NCBI RefSeq assembly: GCF_005145025.1
Contig: NZ_CP039698.1
Span: forward strand, 1-44,815
DNA: 44,815 nt
Origin: Novosphingobium sp. EMRT-2
Lineage (GTDB): Bacteria > Pseudomonadota > Alphaproteobacteria > Sphingomonadales > Sphingomonadaceae
Direction of reading: 5' to 3'
Shown: in pieces, positions 11,424-19,101 of the stretch
How positions within the stretch are numbered: the stretch's first letter is position 1
Layout: each line of letters begins with the position of its first letter
Translations under genes and position numbers: made by a program
Notes under the pieces: model-generated
Told to the model about the DNA's origin: nothing
Databases searched by the model: none
The model's input: the letters and a program-made list of their open reading frames with translations, nothing else

Positions 11424-11729
11424 TCAGGCGGCTCTGCATGGGAGAGGGGGAGCCTTGCGAGGGTGGAGCGTCAGGCCGCGCACACCCGGCGCGGCGGCGA
11501 TGCGGCGTTCCAGTGCCGCGACCTCATCCACCTTGTCGCTGGACCAGTCGCGCGCGACGTGGACGCCACCGGCGTCGGTTTCGAGATCGAGGCAGGCCAG
11601 ATCGGGGCGAAGATCAAGCAGGCGCGTCAGGTCAGTGATCAGCTCAGGCGAGAGCGGGTCGGGCAGATTGCCCGTCATCACAAGCTGCCAGGATCGCTTT
11701 TCCCCATCGCCAGTCCTGCGCCTGCTCAT
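11424..11729 (-). CDS. Conserved-context small protein between SIMPL gene and traG
   Basis: A 101-residue protein from MSRRRTG to PLPCRAA. I do not recognise its family. It is hydrophilic and has no signal peptide or membrane segment; the middle (about residues 25-75) looks like a small alpha/beta fold with an acidic stretch. The start was chosen at ATG 11729, which has GGAGGACAGCACC before it; a TTG 18 bases upstream is less likely. It begins 14 bases after the SIMPL gene stop and its stop is one base from the traG start, so it belongs to the tra operon and may act with the coupling protein. That role is inference from position only. The second copy is at 38283-38588. Confidence 0.7.
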   Translation of the reverse strand: MSRRRTGDGEKRSWQLVMTGNLPDPLSPELITDLTRLLDLRPDLACLDLETDAGGVHVARDWSSDKVDEVAALERRIAAAPGVRGLTLHPRKAPPLPCRAA

Positions 11730-11743
11730 GGTGCTGTCCTCCC

Positions 11744-12469
11744 TCAATCCGCGTCCAGCGCGAAATCCACCCGCACCGTCACGATGCCGGCGTTCGTTCC
11801 AGTCATCACCGGGGGCGCTTGTGCTATCTGCGGTGCCACGACGGGGGGCGGGGCGACCATGCGGGCGTCCATCTCCGCCATTGGCGGCATGTAGCCGCCT
11901 TGGCCGCCGTCGTGGATCGCAAGCACGCGTGTGATGCGAAGCCCGGCGGCCTTCGCATAAGCGTCTGCCTTGGCGCGCGCGGCCTTGTAGGCAAGATCAT
12001 AGGCCCCCAGGTTCGCCTTTTCGGGGTCGGCGACCGACAGGTTGGGGCCAGACACGATATTAGCGCCGGCGGCCGTCACGGCCGCGATGGCCTGGCCGAC
12101 GCGATCGGTGTTGCGGACGCGCACGGCAAGGGTGTTGGCGGCTTCGTATTTCCCCCGGTTGTCGCCCCAGGTGATCCGGTTCACCGACAGGTTGCGCGTC
12201 TGGATATCGCGCGCCGGAATGTCGAGCTTGGCAAGCGCGGCGGTAATCTGCTGCATCGTTTCGGCATTGCGCGCGCTCGCGGCCTCAGCCGTCGCGGCGA
12301 TGCTCGACAGGCCGGCGGTGAACAGCGCCTGGTCGGGCGCAGCCTCGGCCCGTCCCGATCCGGTGACGGTGAGAAAGGTTTCATTCTCTTCCAGACCGCG
12401 CGGATCGGGCGCGCCGGGGGTGCAGCCGGCAAGCGCGATCAGCCCCGATACCACCAACAATTGCTTCAT
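11744..12469 (-). CDS. SIMPL-domain (DUF541) lipoprotein
   Basis: A 241-residue protein. It starts with a lipoprotein signal (MKQLLVVSGLIALAGC, lipidated Cys16), followed by a SIMPL/DUF541 domain recognisable by TVTGSGRAEAAPDQA, the NAETMQQ helix, and PARDIQTRNLSV. Members are periplasmic or outer-membrane proteins of mostly unknown role; BP26/OMP28-like members form channel-like multimers. The start at 12469 has GGAGGATCAGG before it and overlaps the traD stop by four bases (ATGA), so the two are translationally coupled. A proline-rich tail (about residues 195-225) precedes the last strand. Finding it inside a traC-traD-traG operon suggests an envelope role during transfer, which is inference. 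An intact second copy is at 38603-39328. Confidence 0.85.
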   Translation of the reverse strand: MKQLLVVSGLIALAGCTPGAPDPRGLEENETFLTVTGSGRAEAAPDQALFTAGLSSIAATAEAASARNAETMQQITAALAKLDIPARDIQTRNLSVNRITWGDNRGKYEAANTLAVRVRNTDRVGQAIAAVTAAGANIVSGPNLSVADPEKANLGAYDLAYKAARAKADAYAKAAGLRITRVLAIHDGGQGGYMPPMAEMDARMVAPPPVVAPQIAQAPPVMTGTNAGIVTVRVDFALDAD

Positions 12470-12777
12470 CCTGATCCTCCCGTCTGATTTTCTTCCGCTT
12501 CCGCATCGAACGCGCGTTTGCCGCGCCGCTTCCAAAGCGCCAGCACATCGCCGGCGTCGTCATCACGCGCCCGCCCAGCGAGTTCGAGCAGCGCGCCGTA
12601 GAGCGTCGCGCGATCGTCCTCGACCAGCTCGACCAGGCCGGCTTTCTGGACGAGCCCGCCCAGCTCGATCAGATGACGGGTGCGTTCGCGGCGTTGCACG
12701 ACCCAGCTCCGGTTGTCGGTGCGCGCGCGGGCCGATTCAGCGCGCCGCCTCGCCGTCAGATTGCGCCGCTCCGCCAT
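12466..12777 (-). CDS. traD: TraD-type conjugal transfer protein
   Basis: A 103-residue basic protein of the small Ti-plasmid TraD type, recognised by the RRERTRHLIELGGLVQKAGL region and the following acidic helix with TLYGALLELA. These proteins are encoded beside traC and traG and are thought to assist DNA processing at oriT; their biochemical role is poorly known. The start MAERRN at 12777 lies 41 bases inside the end of traC, and the stop overlaps the SIMPL gene start by four bases. An upstream in-frame extension exists, but it only shadows traC. An intact second copy is at 39325-39636. Confidence 0.8.
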   Translation of the reverse strand: MAERRNLTARRRAESARARTDNRSWVVQRRERTRHLIELGGLVQKAGLVELVEDDRATLYGALLELAGRARDDDAGDVLALWKRRGKRAFDAEAEENQTGGSG

Positions 12778-13042
12778 CGCCCTCGCCTTGAGCAGCGCCG
12801 CCAGCTTTGCGCCCGCGCCGTTGAAAGAAGGCAGCGCCCTTCGCGCGCCACGCCTCCTTCGCACTGGTGTCTTTCGACCCGACCGCATCGAGCAGCGCGC
12901 CGGCAAGCATTTCGGCATCGAGCGCATCGGCTCCGGTGGCGACGACAAGCTGGCCGAACTGTTCCACCTTCCGCGCCTTCAATGCACGGGCCTTGTCGTT
13001 CAGCGCCTTCAACTCGGCATCGTAATCGCGGACCTTACGCAT
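12737..13042 (-). CDS. traC: TraC-type conjugal transfer protein
   Basis: A 101-residue protein beginning MRKVRDYDAELKALNDKARA. This heptad-rich basic helix is followed by VEQFGQLVVATGADALDAE and a C-terminal region ending in a charged glycine-rich tail. It matches the small TraC/TraD-like mobilization accessory proteins of Ti-type plasmids (accessory DNA-binding component of the relaxosome). The start at 13042 has GGAGG nine bases upstream and overlaps the end of the GFA gene by eight bases; the reading frame upstream of that ATG is a shadow. An intact second copy is at 39596-39901. Confidence 0.8.
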   Translation of the reverse strand: MRKVRDYDAELKALNDKARALKARKVEQFGQLVVATGADALDAEMLAGALLDAVGSKDTSAKEAWRAKGAAFFQRRGRKAGGAAQGEGDGGAAQSDGEAAR

Positions 13043-13466
13043 CCCAGCTTTCCTCCGTTTCTCGTTCTGGCAGACCGGCCCCACAGTCGGCCCAGGGTAG
13101 GCGGCCCTCGACGCCATAATGATAGGCCGGTGTGACGCGCCCGGGATGATCGAGCGTGCCGACATGGAAGGCGACTTCCTCTGTCGCTACGCCGCTCGCC
13201 TCGTCGTAATGGATCGTGAGCGGCGAGCCGCAGTCGCCGCAGAACGACCGGACCGCGATCGGCGATGAGCGGTAGGATATCTGCGTGTCACCGATCCAGC
13301 CCACATCGTCCCAGCGCACCCAGGCGAGAATGGCGAAGGCGCTGCCGGTCGATCGCCGGCACATTGAGCAGTGGCAATAATGAACGCGGGGCGGAGCGTG
13401 CAGCACATAGCGCATGGCCCCGCAGAGGCATCCGCCTTCAAGCTCTTGATGCTCGCTGCCATCCAT
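13035..13466 (-). CDS. GFA/CENP-V-family zinc protein
   Basis: A 143-residue protein of the glutathione-dependent formaldehyde-activating (GFA)/CENP-V family. Zinc-binding cysteines are visible in the family order: GGCLCGAMRY near residue 12, HYCHCSMCRRSTGSAF near residues 40-55, and FCGDCGSPL near residue 85. Family members often have unknown substrates, so formaldehyde handling should not be assumed. The start MDGSEH (13466) was chosen for GAGGG upstream and because the family core begins a few residues later. It is the first gene of the minus-strand tra operon, overlapping traC by eight bases, which is an odd place for a metabolic enzyme. An intact second copy is at 39894-40325. Confidence 0.85.
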   Translation of the reverse strand: MDGSEHQELEGGCLCGAMRYVLHAPPRVHYCHCSMCRRSTGSAFAILAWVRWDDVGWIGDTQISYRSSPIAVRSFCGDCGSPLTIHYDEASGVATEEVAFHVGTLDHPGRVTPAYHYGVEGRLPWADCGAGLPERETEESWDA

Positions 13467-13578
13467 TAGCCAGCCCTCGCGCCCATGAACCGGAGCGGCA
13501 GAGTAGCAGGATCGCGGCAGGAAGGTAGCGCCCGAGCCAAGAAATGCGGCGAAGTCAATCACGCGAACGGCAGAGAGT

Positions 13579-13619
13579 GTGAGTGCGCGCTTATACGTCG
13601 TTGCCGACGTGCGCTTGAG
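13579..13619 (+). other. Candidate oriT between the divergent tra operons (first copy)
   Basis: Contains ttatACGTCGttgcCGACGT, a six-base stem with a four-base loop at 13595-13610, flanked by repeated gcgctt. It sits about 20 bases before traA. The ATACGTCG core and the placement between traA and the traC-D-G operon resemble Ti/MOBQ transfer origins. The nick site is not assigned. Confidence 0.55.
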
Positions 13620-13639
13620 AAGGCAGTATAGCGGCCGTC

Positions 13640-16573
13640 ATGGCGATCTACCATTTCTCGGCCAAGGTCATCAGCCGTGTGAGCGGATCGAGCGCCGTTG
13701 CGAGCGCCGCCTATCGTTCGGCATCCGAGCTGTATGATGAGCGGCTTGGGCGGAACCATGATTTTTCGAATAAGGCCGGTGTCGTCCATTCGGAAATCTT
13801 GGCTCCCGAAGGTGCGCCGGAGCGTTTAAACGATCGCGAAACGCTGTGGAACGAGGTGGAGGCCGGGGAGAAACGCAAGGACGCGCAGCTCGCCCGTGAG
13901 GTGGAGTTCTCGATTCCGCGCGAGATGAGCGAAAAGCAGGGTGTTAGCCTCGCGCGCGACTTTGTCGAAAAACAGTTTGTCGAGCGCGGGATGGTGGCCG
14001 ACCTCAACGTGCATTGGGACAAGGCGAAGGACGGCAGTCCGAAGCCGCACGCGCATGTCATGCTGTCGATGCGCGACGTGGGGCCGGAGGGGTTCGGCAA
14101 GAAGAACCGCGACTGGAACGGCACCGAGCTGTTGAAGGAATGGCGCGAGGCATGGGCCGCCCACGTCAACGAACGCATGGCCGAGCTGGGCCTTGAGGGG
14201 CGGATCGACCATCGTTCCTATGAGGCGCAGGGGATCGAACTGGAGCCCCAGCACAAGATCGGTCCGATGGGAAAACGGCACGAGCTTGAGGGCGAGGCTC
14301 ACCGACGCGGCGACGATCATCTTCGTATCGCGCGCGAGAATGGCGAGAAGATCATCGCCAATCCCAGCGTGGCATTGGATGCGATCACGCGGCAACAGGC
14401 GACGTTCACCACCCGCGACCTGGCGATGTTCGTCCACCGGCACAGCGACGGCAAGGAGCAGTTCGACCAAGCCATGAGCGCCGTGCGGTCCTCGCCCGAG
14501 CTGGTGGCGCTCGGCAAGGATGGCCGCGATCAGGAGCGGTTCACGTCGCGCGAGATGATCGCGGTGGAGAACCGGCTTGAGCGCAGCGCCGGCGAACTGG
14601 CGAGCCGGGTAGAGCATGGCGTTAGCGATCGGCAGCGTGACGCCGCGTTGGCATCGGCCGAAGGCAGGGGGCTCACCCTATCGGCCGAGCAGCGCGACGC
14701 GCTCGACCACATCACCGGCAGAGAAGGACTGGCGTCTGTCGTCGGCTATGCCGGTTCGGGCAAATCCGCCATGCTGGGTGTCGCGCGCGAGGCTTGGGAG
14801 GGGCAGGGCTACAACGTGCGCGGTGCGGCCCTGTCGGGCATTGCCGCCGAAAATCTTGAGGGTGGTTCCGGCATCGCCTCGAGGACGATCGCCAGTCTCG
14901 AGCACGCATGGGGGCAGGGGCGCGAGCAGCTAGGCCCTAGGGACGTGCTGGTGGTGGACGAGGCGGGCATGATCGGCTCGCGCCAGATGGAGCGGGTGCT
15001 GTCCCAGGCCCGCGATGCCGGCGCGAAGGTGGTGCTGGTGGGCGACCCCGAGCAGTTGCAGGCGATCGAGGCAGGCGCGGCGTTCCGGTCGATCACCGAG
15101 CGCCATGGCGCGGCCGAGATCACCGAGATTCGGCGGCAGCGCGAGGATTGGCAGCGCGACGCGACGAAGGCGCTGGCGACAGGCCGGACGGCCGAGGCGA
15201 TCCACGCCTATGACGGTCGTGGCATGGTCCATGCGGCCGACACGCGCGAGACTGCGCGCGGCGAGCTGGTGGACGGTTGGGATCGGCAGCGCCAGGCCGA
15301 GCCGGACAAATCCCGTGTCATCCTCACCCACACCAACGCCGAGGTCCGCGAGCTGAACGAGGAGGCGCGGGGCCGGCTTCGCGCGACCGGCGACTTGGGC
15401 GAGGATGTGCGGTTCGCGGCCGAGCGAGGCTCGCGCGACTTCGCGCGCGGCGACCGCTTGATGTTCCTGCGGAACGAGCGGTCGCTGGGGGTGAAGAACG
15501 GCACCTTGGGGACGATCGAGCAGGTATCGGCCGAGGGCATGAAGGTTCGGCTCGACAGCGGCCAGCGCGTCGCGTTCGAGGCCAAGGACTATTCGCACGT
15601 CGATCACGGCTATGCGGCGACGTTCCACAAGGCGCAGGGCGTGACGGTCGATCAGGCGCATGTGCTGGCGACCCCCGGCATGGACCGGCACAGCGCCTAT
15701 GTCGGCCTGTCGCGGCATCGCGACGGCGTGCAGCTCCATTACGGCCGTGACGACTTTGCCGATCAGCGGCAGCTCGCCCGCACCCTGTCGCGCGACCGCG
15801 GTAAGGACATGGCGGGCGACTATGCCGCCGTCCGTGATGAGCAGGCCCAGGCCCGTGCGTTCGCCGAGCGGCGCGAGATCCGGTTCCCGGAACGCGCGCG
15901 TGAGATGGTCGCCAAGGTGCAGGCGAAGGCCAAGGGCATGTTCGCCGGGTTCAGGCCCAAACCGTCCTCGCCCGAGCTGGCGCGCGATGGAAAAGGGGGT
16001 CCGATTAACACCACCCCCGAGCCCGGATCGGCAGCGCCGAGCCAGGCCAGGGCGATCGAACGCTACGCGCGCGCGCAGGCCGATATGGACCGGATGCGCG
16101 AGAAGGGCTTGCCGGTGCTGCCGCACCAGAAACAGGCGCTGGCGAAGGCCGGCGACGCGCTCGATCAGGTGCGGCCCCATGCCGCCCAGGATTTGGCGTC
16201 CGCGTTCGAGCGCAATCCCGCGCTGGTGCGCGAGGCGGCCGAGGGCAAGGCCGGCGGCGCGGCACGAGCGATGGCGCAAGAGGCCCAGGTCCGCACCAAT
16301 CCCGAGCTTCGCGCCGATCGGTTCGTGGAGCGCTGGCAGGGCATGGCGCGCGAGCGGGCCGACCTTGCACGCAGCGGGGATCGTGAGGCCGCGCAGCGCA
16401 CCGGCAAGAGGATGGAGAGCCTGGCCGGTACGCTGCACCGCGATCCCCAGCTCGAATCCATGTTGCGGCGTCGTGCGCCCGAGCTGGGGCTGGAAATGGG
16501 TCGGGATCGCAGCATCGGGCAGGAATTGACCCGTTCGCTGGAAATCGGCCGCGATCGGGGGTTAAGCCGGTAA
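13640..16573 (+). CDS. traA: TraA-type MOBQ relaxase-helicase
   Basis: A 977-residue Ti-type TraA. It nicks oriT, stays bound to the transferred strand and unwinds the plasmid during mobilization. The N-terminal MobA/MobL relaxase domain has a candidate catalytic tyrosine in SAAYRS (Y25) and the metal-binding histidines of PKPHAHVML (H137, H139). The central RecD/TraI-like helicase has Walker A GYAGSGKS (369-376) and Walker B LVVDEA (437-442), with later motifs such as GDPEQLQ and TFHKAQGVTVDQ. A long charged, alanine-rich tail follows from about residue 740. The start ATG lies just after the oriT-like hairpin. It heads an operon with four or five downstream genes. The second copy (40499-43427) is broken by indels. 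Confidence 0.95.
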   Translation: MAIYHFSAKVISRVSGSSAVASAAYRSASELYDERLGRNHDFSNKAGVVHSEILAPEGAPERLNDRETLWNEVEAGEKRKDAQLAREVEFSIPREMSEKQGVSLARDFVEKQFVERGMVADLNVHWDKAKDGSPKPHAHVMLSMRDVGPEGFGKKNRDWNGTELLKEWREAWAAHVNERMAELGLEGRIDHRSYEAQGIELEPQHKIGPMGKRHELEGEAHRRGDDHLRIARENGEKIIANPSVALDAITRQQATFTTRDLAMFVHRHSDGKEQFDQAMSAVRSSPELVALGKDGRDQERFTSREMIAVENRLERSAGELASRVEHGVSDRQRDAALASAEGRGLTLSAEQRDALDHITGREGLASVVGYAGSGKSAMLGVAREAWEGQGYNVRGAALSGIAAENLEGGSGIASRTIASLEHAWGQGREQLGPRDVLVVDEAGMIGSRQMERVLSQARDAGAKVVLVGDPEQLQAIEAGAAFRSITERHGAAEITEIRRQREDWQRDATKALATGRTAEAIHAYDGRGMVHAADTRETARGELVDGWDRQRQAEPDKSRVILTHTNAEVRELNEEARGRLRATGDLGEDVRFAAERGSRDFARGDRLMFLRNERSLGVKNGTLGTIEQVSAEGMKVRLDSGQRVAFEAKDYSHVDHGYAATFHKAQGVTVDQAHVLATPGMDRHSAYVGLSRHRDGVQLHYGRDDFADQRQLARTLSRDRGKDMAGDYAAVRDEQAQARAFAERREIRFPERAREMVAKVQAKAKGMFAGFRPKPSSPELARDGKGGPINTTPEPGSAAPSQARAIERYARAQADMDRMREKGLPVLPHQKQALAKAGDALDQVRPHAAQDLASAFERNPALVREAAEGKAGGAARAMAQEAQVRTNPELRADRFVERWQGMARERADLARSGDREAAQRTGKRMESLAGTLHRDPQLESMLRRRAPELGLEMGRDRSIGQELTRSLEIGRDRGLSR

Positions 16574-16582
16574 GGAGAGGGA

Positions 16583-17347
16583 ATGGCGGACGAGGAGCAG
16601 GAGGAGAGCGGCGGCGCGGCGGAGGCATTCGAGCGGCTAAGCGCCACGATCGAGCAGATGCGTGGCGAGCAGGCATTGATGCGCCGTGCCATAGAGGGGT
16701 TGGCGGCCGAGCGCGCCAGCATCGACGTGCCCGACTATTCCGAGACGCTGGGGCATATCGCCCAGGGGCTGGACGGCATCAACGGACGGATCGACCAGAT
16801 TGTGGGGGCGATCGTGAAGTCGCCGGCGCTGGCGATGACGCCGGCGCAGATATCGGCGCAGATCGGGCGGGCGGCGACAGAGGTTCGCAGCGCCGACCAT
16901 GCCGCGCTCGCGACCGCGACGAACGAGATGAAGCAGCAGGCACGCGAGCTGCATGGCGTCGTGCGATCGGCGCGGGCGGCCGAGAAGCAGCGCGACCGGG
17001 AGCTATGGTTCGGATTGGGTGGGTTCCTCATCGGCGTGCTCCTGTGGACGTTCCTGCCCGGTATGGTCGCGCGCGAGATCGCGCCGGCGAGCTGGCGCTG
17101 GCCCGAGCGCATGGCGGCGGGGATGCTCGACATGCCGATGTGGGAGGCGGGCTCGCATTTGATGGCGACGGATTCGCCGGCGAGCTGGAACGGGCTGGTG
17201 TCGAGCAGCCGGATCATGAGCGCCAACAGCGAAACGATCGAAAGGTGCCAGAAGGCCGCGAACCGGGCAGGAGAGCCGGTGCGATGCACGATCAGGATCG
17301 GCGCAGCGTCGGGCAGCGTTGAGGCGGGAAGGAAGCAGGATCAATGA
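16583..17347 (+). CDS. DUF6118-like membrane protein
   Basis: A 254-residue protein resembling the DUF6118 proteins often found beside relaxases on alphaproteobacterial plasmids; this family call is from memory. The N-terminal part (about 1-140) is helical and probably coiled coil (EAFERLSATIEQMRGEQ). One membrane segment follows, LWFGLGGFLIGVLLWTFLPGMV at about 146-168. The C-terminal part has MSANSETIERCQKAANRAG and a cysteine-containing strand. The start at 16583 has GGAGAGGG upstream, nine bases after the traA stop, and its stop overlaps the next ATG (ATGA). It may anchor transfer proteins at the membrane, which is inference. A broken second copy is at 43437-44197. Confidence 0.8.
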   Translation: MADEEQEESGGAAEAFERLSATIEQMRGEQALMRRAIEGLAAERASIDVPDYSETLGHIAQGLDGINGRIDQIVGAIVKSPALAMTPAQISAQIGRAATEVRSADHAALATATNEMKQQARELHGVVRSARAAEKQRDRELWFGLGGFLIGVLLWTFLPGMVAREIAPASWRWPERMAAGMLDMPMWEAGSHLMATDSPASWNGLVSSSRIMSANSETIERCQKAANRAGEPVRCTIRIGAASGSVEAGRKQDQ

Positions 17348-17481
17348 CCAGGGCAGGTGAAAAGCTCTATGGCGATTGGGAACGCCGGTGCGATGGACCG
17401 CCCTCGCGTCCAGTCTGGCCGTGGCTGTTGATCGTGGCCCTGGCGATTGTGGTGGCGGTCGCGGCATGGAGGATGAGATGA
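17344..17481 (+). CDS. 45-residue single-pass membrane peptide
   Basis: MTRAGEKLYG at the start, then a hydrophobic segment WPWLLIVALAIVVAVAAW (about 25-42) and a basic end RMR. Both ends overlap the neighbouring genes by ATGA, so it lies in a translationally coupled chain, which supports it being real. No family is recognised. It may be a partner of the DUF6118-like membrane protein. A frameshifted second copy is at 44194-44331. Confidence 0.65.
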   Translation: MTRAGEKLYGDWERRCDGPPSRPVWPWLLIVALAIVVAVAAWRMR

Positions 17482-17750
17482 ACGCGCTTCCCTATCGCTC
17501 GACGCCGGTGTTCGATGAAACGACGCTTCCCGCCGCGCTGCGAAGCGAGCATCGCACCAAGGCCGGCGTGTGGGGCGTGATCCGGGTGATCGAAGGGAGC
17601 TTGAGGCTGACCTATCTCGACCCCGCTTCAGAAATGATTGTCACGCCCGATCGGCCAGCGCTGATCCTGCCCGAACAACCGCATTTCGTCGAACCGCTCG
17701 GAGTCATGAGGATGCAGGTCGATTTCTACGATCAGCGGCCAAGCCTCTAG
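17478..17750 (+). CDS. DUF1971 (TehB N-terminal-like) cupin-type protein
   Basis: A 90-residue protein that looks like the DUF1971 domain found alone or fused to TehB methyltransferases. Recognisable segments are LPYRSTPVFDETTLPAALR, TKAGVWGVIRVIEG, and PEQPHFVEPLGVMRMQVDFY. Stand-alone members are small cupin-like proteins of unknown function; a link to tellurite is not shown. The start ATG overlaps the previous stop (ATGA), and the stop is eight bases from the serpin start. It therefore belongs to the traA operon. The second copy, frame-broken, is at 44328-44596. Confidence 0.75.
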   Translation: MNALPYRSTPVFDETTLPAALRSEHRTKAGVWGVIRVIEGSLRLTYLDPASEMIVTPDRPALILPEQPHFVEPLGVMRMQVDFYDQRPSL

Positions 17751-17758
17751 GGAGAGCC

Positions 17759-19054
17759 ATGCCTAAAACAGCCTTGTCATTCCCGCTTCTTGCCATCCTC
17801 GCGCTTGGTGGCTGTGCGACGCGCGAACCGGCATCCAATTTCGGCCCGCCTCCCTCCGGGCAGTCGGAGCGAAGCGGCGAGGTCACGCCTTGGGGGCTGA
17901 CTTATGGCGCGGCGTTAATGACCTCCAAGGTCTACCCGCACCTGGCAGCGGCGGCCGATGCAAACGCCAACCTGTTCATTTCCCCTGTCAGCCTCTCTCA
18001 GGGTCTTGGGCTTGCCTTCATTGGAGCGCGGGGCGGCACGCGCGAGGAGATCGGGCGCGTGCTTGGCTGGGATTCGGCCCGCAACGTCCCTGCGCTCATT
18101 AAGTCCTACAATGCCCAGCTCACCGACACCGGCGATGCCGATACCACGCTCGGCATCGCGAACGCGCTGTGGCTGGCGAAGGGATTGCCGATCCGAAACG
18201 AGTATGTCGCCGAGGCCCGTTCCGGCTTCGGGGCGGCTCCGGAAACGGTCGATTATGCCGGTGATCCCACCGGAGCGGCCGCACGGATCAATGGCTGGGT
18301 CTCGCGCGAGACGAAGGGCAGGATTTCGGAGATCGTCTCTTCGAGCGGCTTCGGGGATGACACCGCCGCTGTGCTAACCAACGCGCTTTACTTCAAGGCG
18401 AAGTGGCAGGTGCCGTTCGAGGAGACGGAAACGCGGTCCTTCACTCGTGGCGACGGCACGCGCATCCCGATCACGATGATGAAGCGGATCGGCCGGTTCG
18501 ACTATCGCGAGACCCGGGAAGGGCAGGCGATCGCCTTGCCCTATGGCAGCGATGGGCGCTTCGTGATGGAGGTCTTCCTGCCGCGCGATGCAGCGACGCT
18601 GCGCCGCTGGGAGCGCGACATGAGGGGCGTCGACTTCTTCGCCGGCGAGCAAGGGAGCAACGATCGCTTCGCTCTGGCGGCGGAGCAGGAACGCGAGGTG
18701 CGGATCATTCTGCCGCGCTTCGAAGCGCGGTTCGATGAAAGCGTGAAGGCCGCACTGATCGCCGCAGGAATGCCGAGTGCTTTTGACAGTTCGCGCGCGG
18801 ACCTGTCGGGGATCGCAAGCGGCATGCACCTGGCGATCGACGACGTGGCGCATGCCACGTTCCTGCGTGTCGATGAGGAGGGCACCGAGGCTGCGGCCGC
18901 AACGGCTGTCACCGTCCAAGTGGTGAGCGCGCCGATTAAGCGTGACGTTCCGGAGATGGTGGTTGATCGTCCTTTCCTTGCCACCGTGCGAGACCGAAAG
19001 AGCGGCGCGGTGCTGTTTTTCGGGCGCATCGCTGATCCCACCGCAATTCCATAG
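17759..19054 (+). CDS. Lipoprotein serpin (serine protease inhibitor)
   Basis: A 431-residue serpin, a normal length for the fold plus a lipoprotein signal (ILALGGC, lipidated Cys19). Family marks: NLFISPVSLSQGL near 71, NALYFKAKW at 208-216, and the C-terminal VDRPFLATVRD near 402. The reactive-centre loop hinge is EEGTEAAAATA (373-383), with Gly at P15, Thr at P14 and alanines at P12-P9. This is the small-residue hinge of inhibitory serpins, which trap a protease by loop insertion. Counting from P15 puts the scissile bond at Val389-Ser390, suggesting an elastase-like target. The start at 17759 has GGGAGAG upstream. It is the fifth gene of the traA operon and should sit on the cell envelope. 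The second copy is cut by the window end. Confidence 0.93.
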   Translation: MPKTALSFPLLAILALGGCATREPASNFGPPPSGQSERSGEVTPWGLTYGAALMTSKVYPHLAAAADANANLFISPVSLSQGLGLAFIGARGGTREEIGRVLGWDSARNVPALIKSYNAQLTDTGDADTTLGIANALWLAKGLPIRNEYVAEARSGFGAAPETVDYAGDPTGAAARINGWVSRETKGRISEIVSSSGFGDDTAAVLTNALYFKAKWQVPFEETETRSFTRGDGTRIPITMMKRIGRFDYRETREGQAIALPYGSDGRFVMEVFLPRDAATLRRWERDMRGVDFFAGEQGSNDRFALAAEQEREVRIILPRFEARFDESVKAALIAAGMPSAFDSSRADLSGIASGMHLAIDDVAHATFLRVDEEGTEAAAATAVTVQVVSAPIKRDVPEMVVDRPFLATVRDRKSGAVLFFGRIADPTAIP

Positions 19055-19101
19055 GCAATAGGGCCATGCTCCGTTCAGCCGTGCGGGCATAGCCTTCCGG
19101 C

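Larger units (their letters stand above)
1..17970. repeat. Terminal redundancy, first copy of plasmid segment
   Basis: This segment recurs in direct orientation at 26825-44815. The offset is 26824 at the left edge, 26859 through about 9.9-14.8 kb and 26845 at the right edge. Most differences are single-base indels concentrated at the window ends. The exception is traG, which carries clustered substitutions. The pattern fits a circular molecule of about 26,859 bp assembled past its own start. Confidence 0.93.

Noticed and set aside
14930..16438. A 502-codon open frame antisense to traA (and a similar one at 42181-43806)
   Set aside because: It mirrors traA codons in a GC-rich gene, has no recognisable domain or ribosome-binding site, and traA is a clear relaxase.
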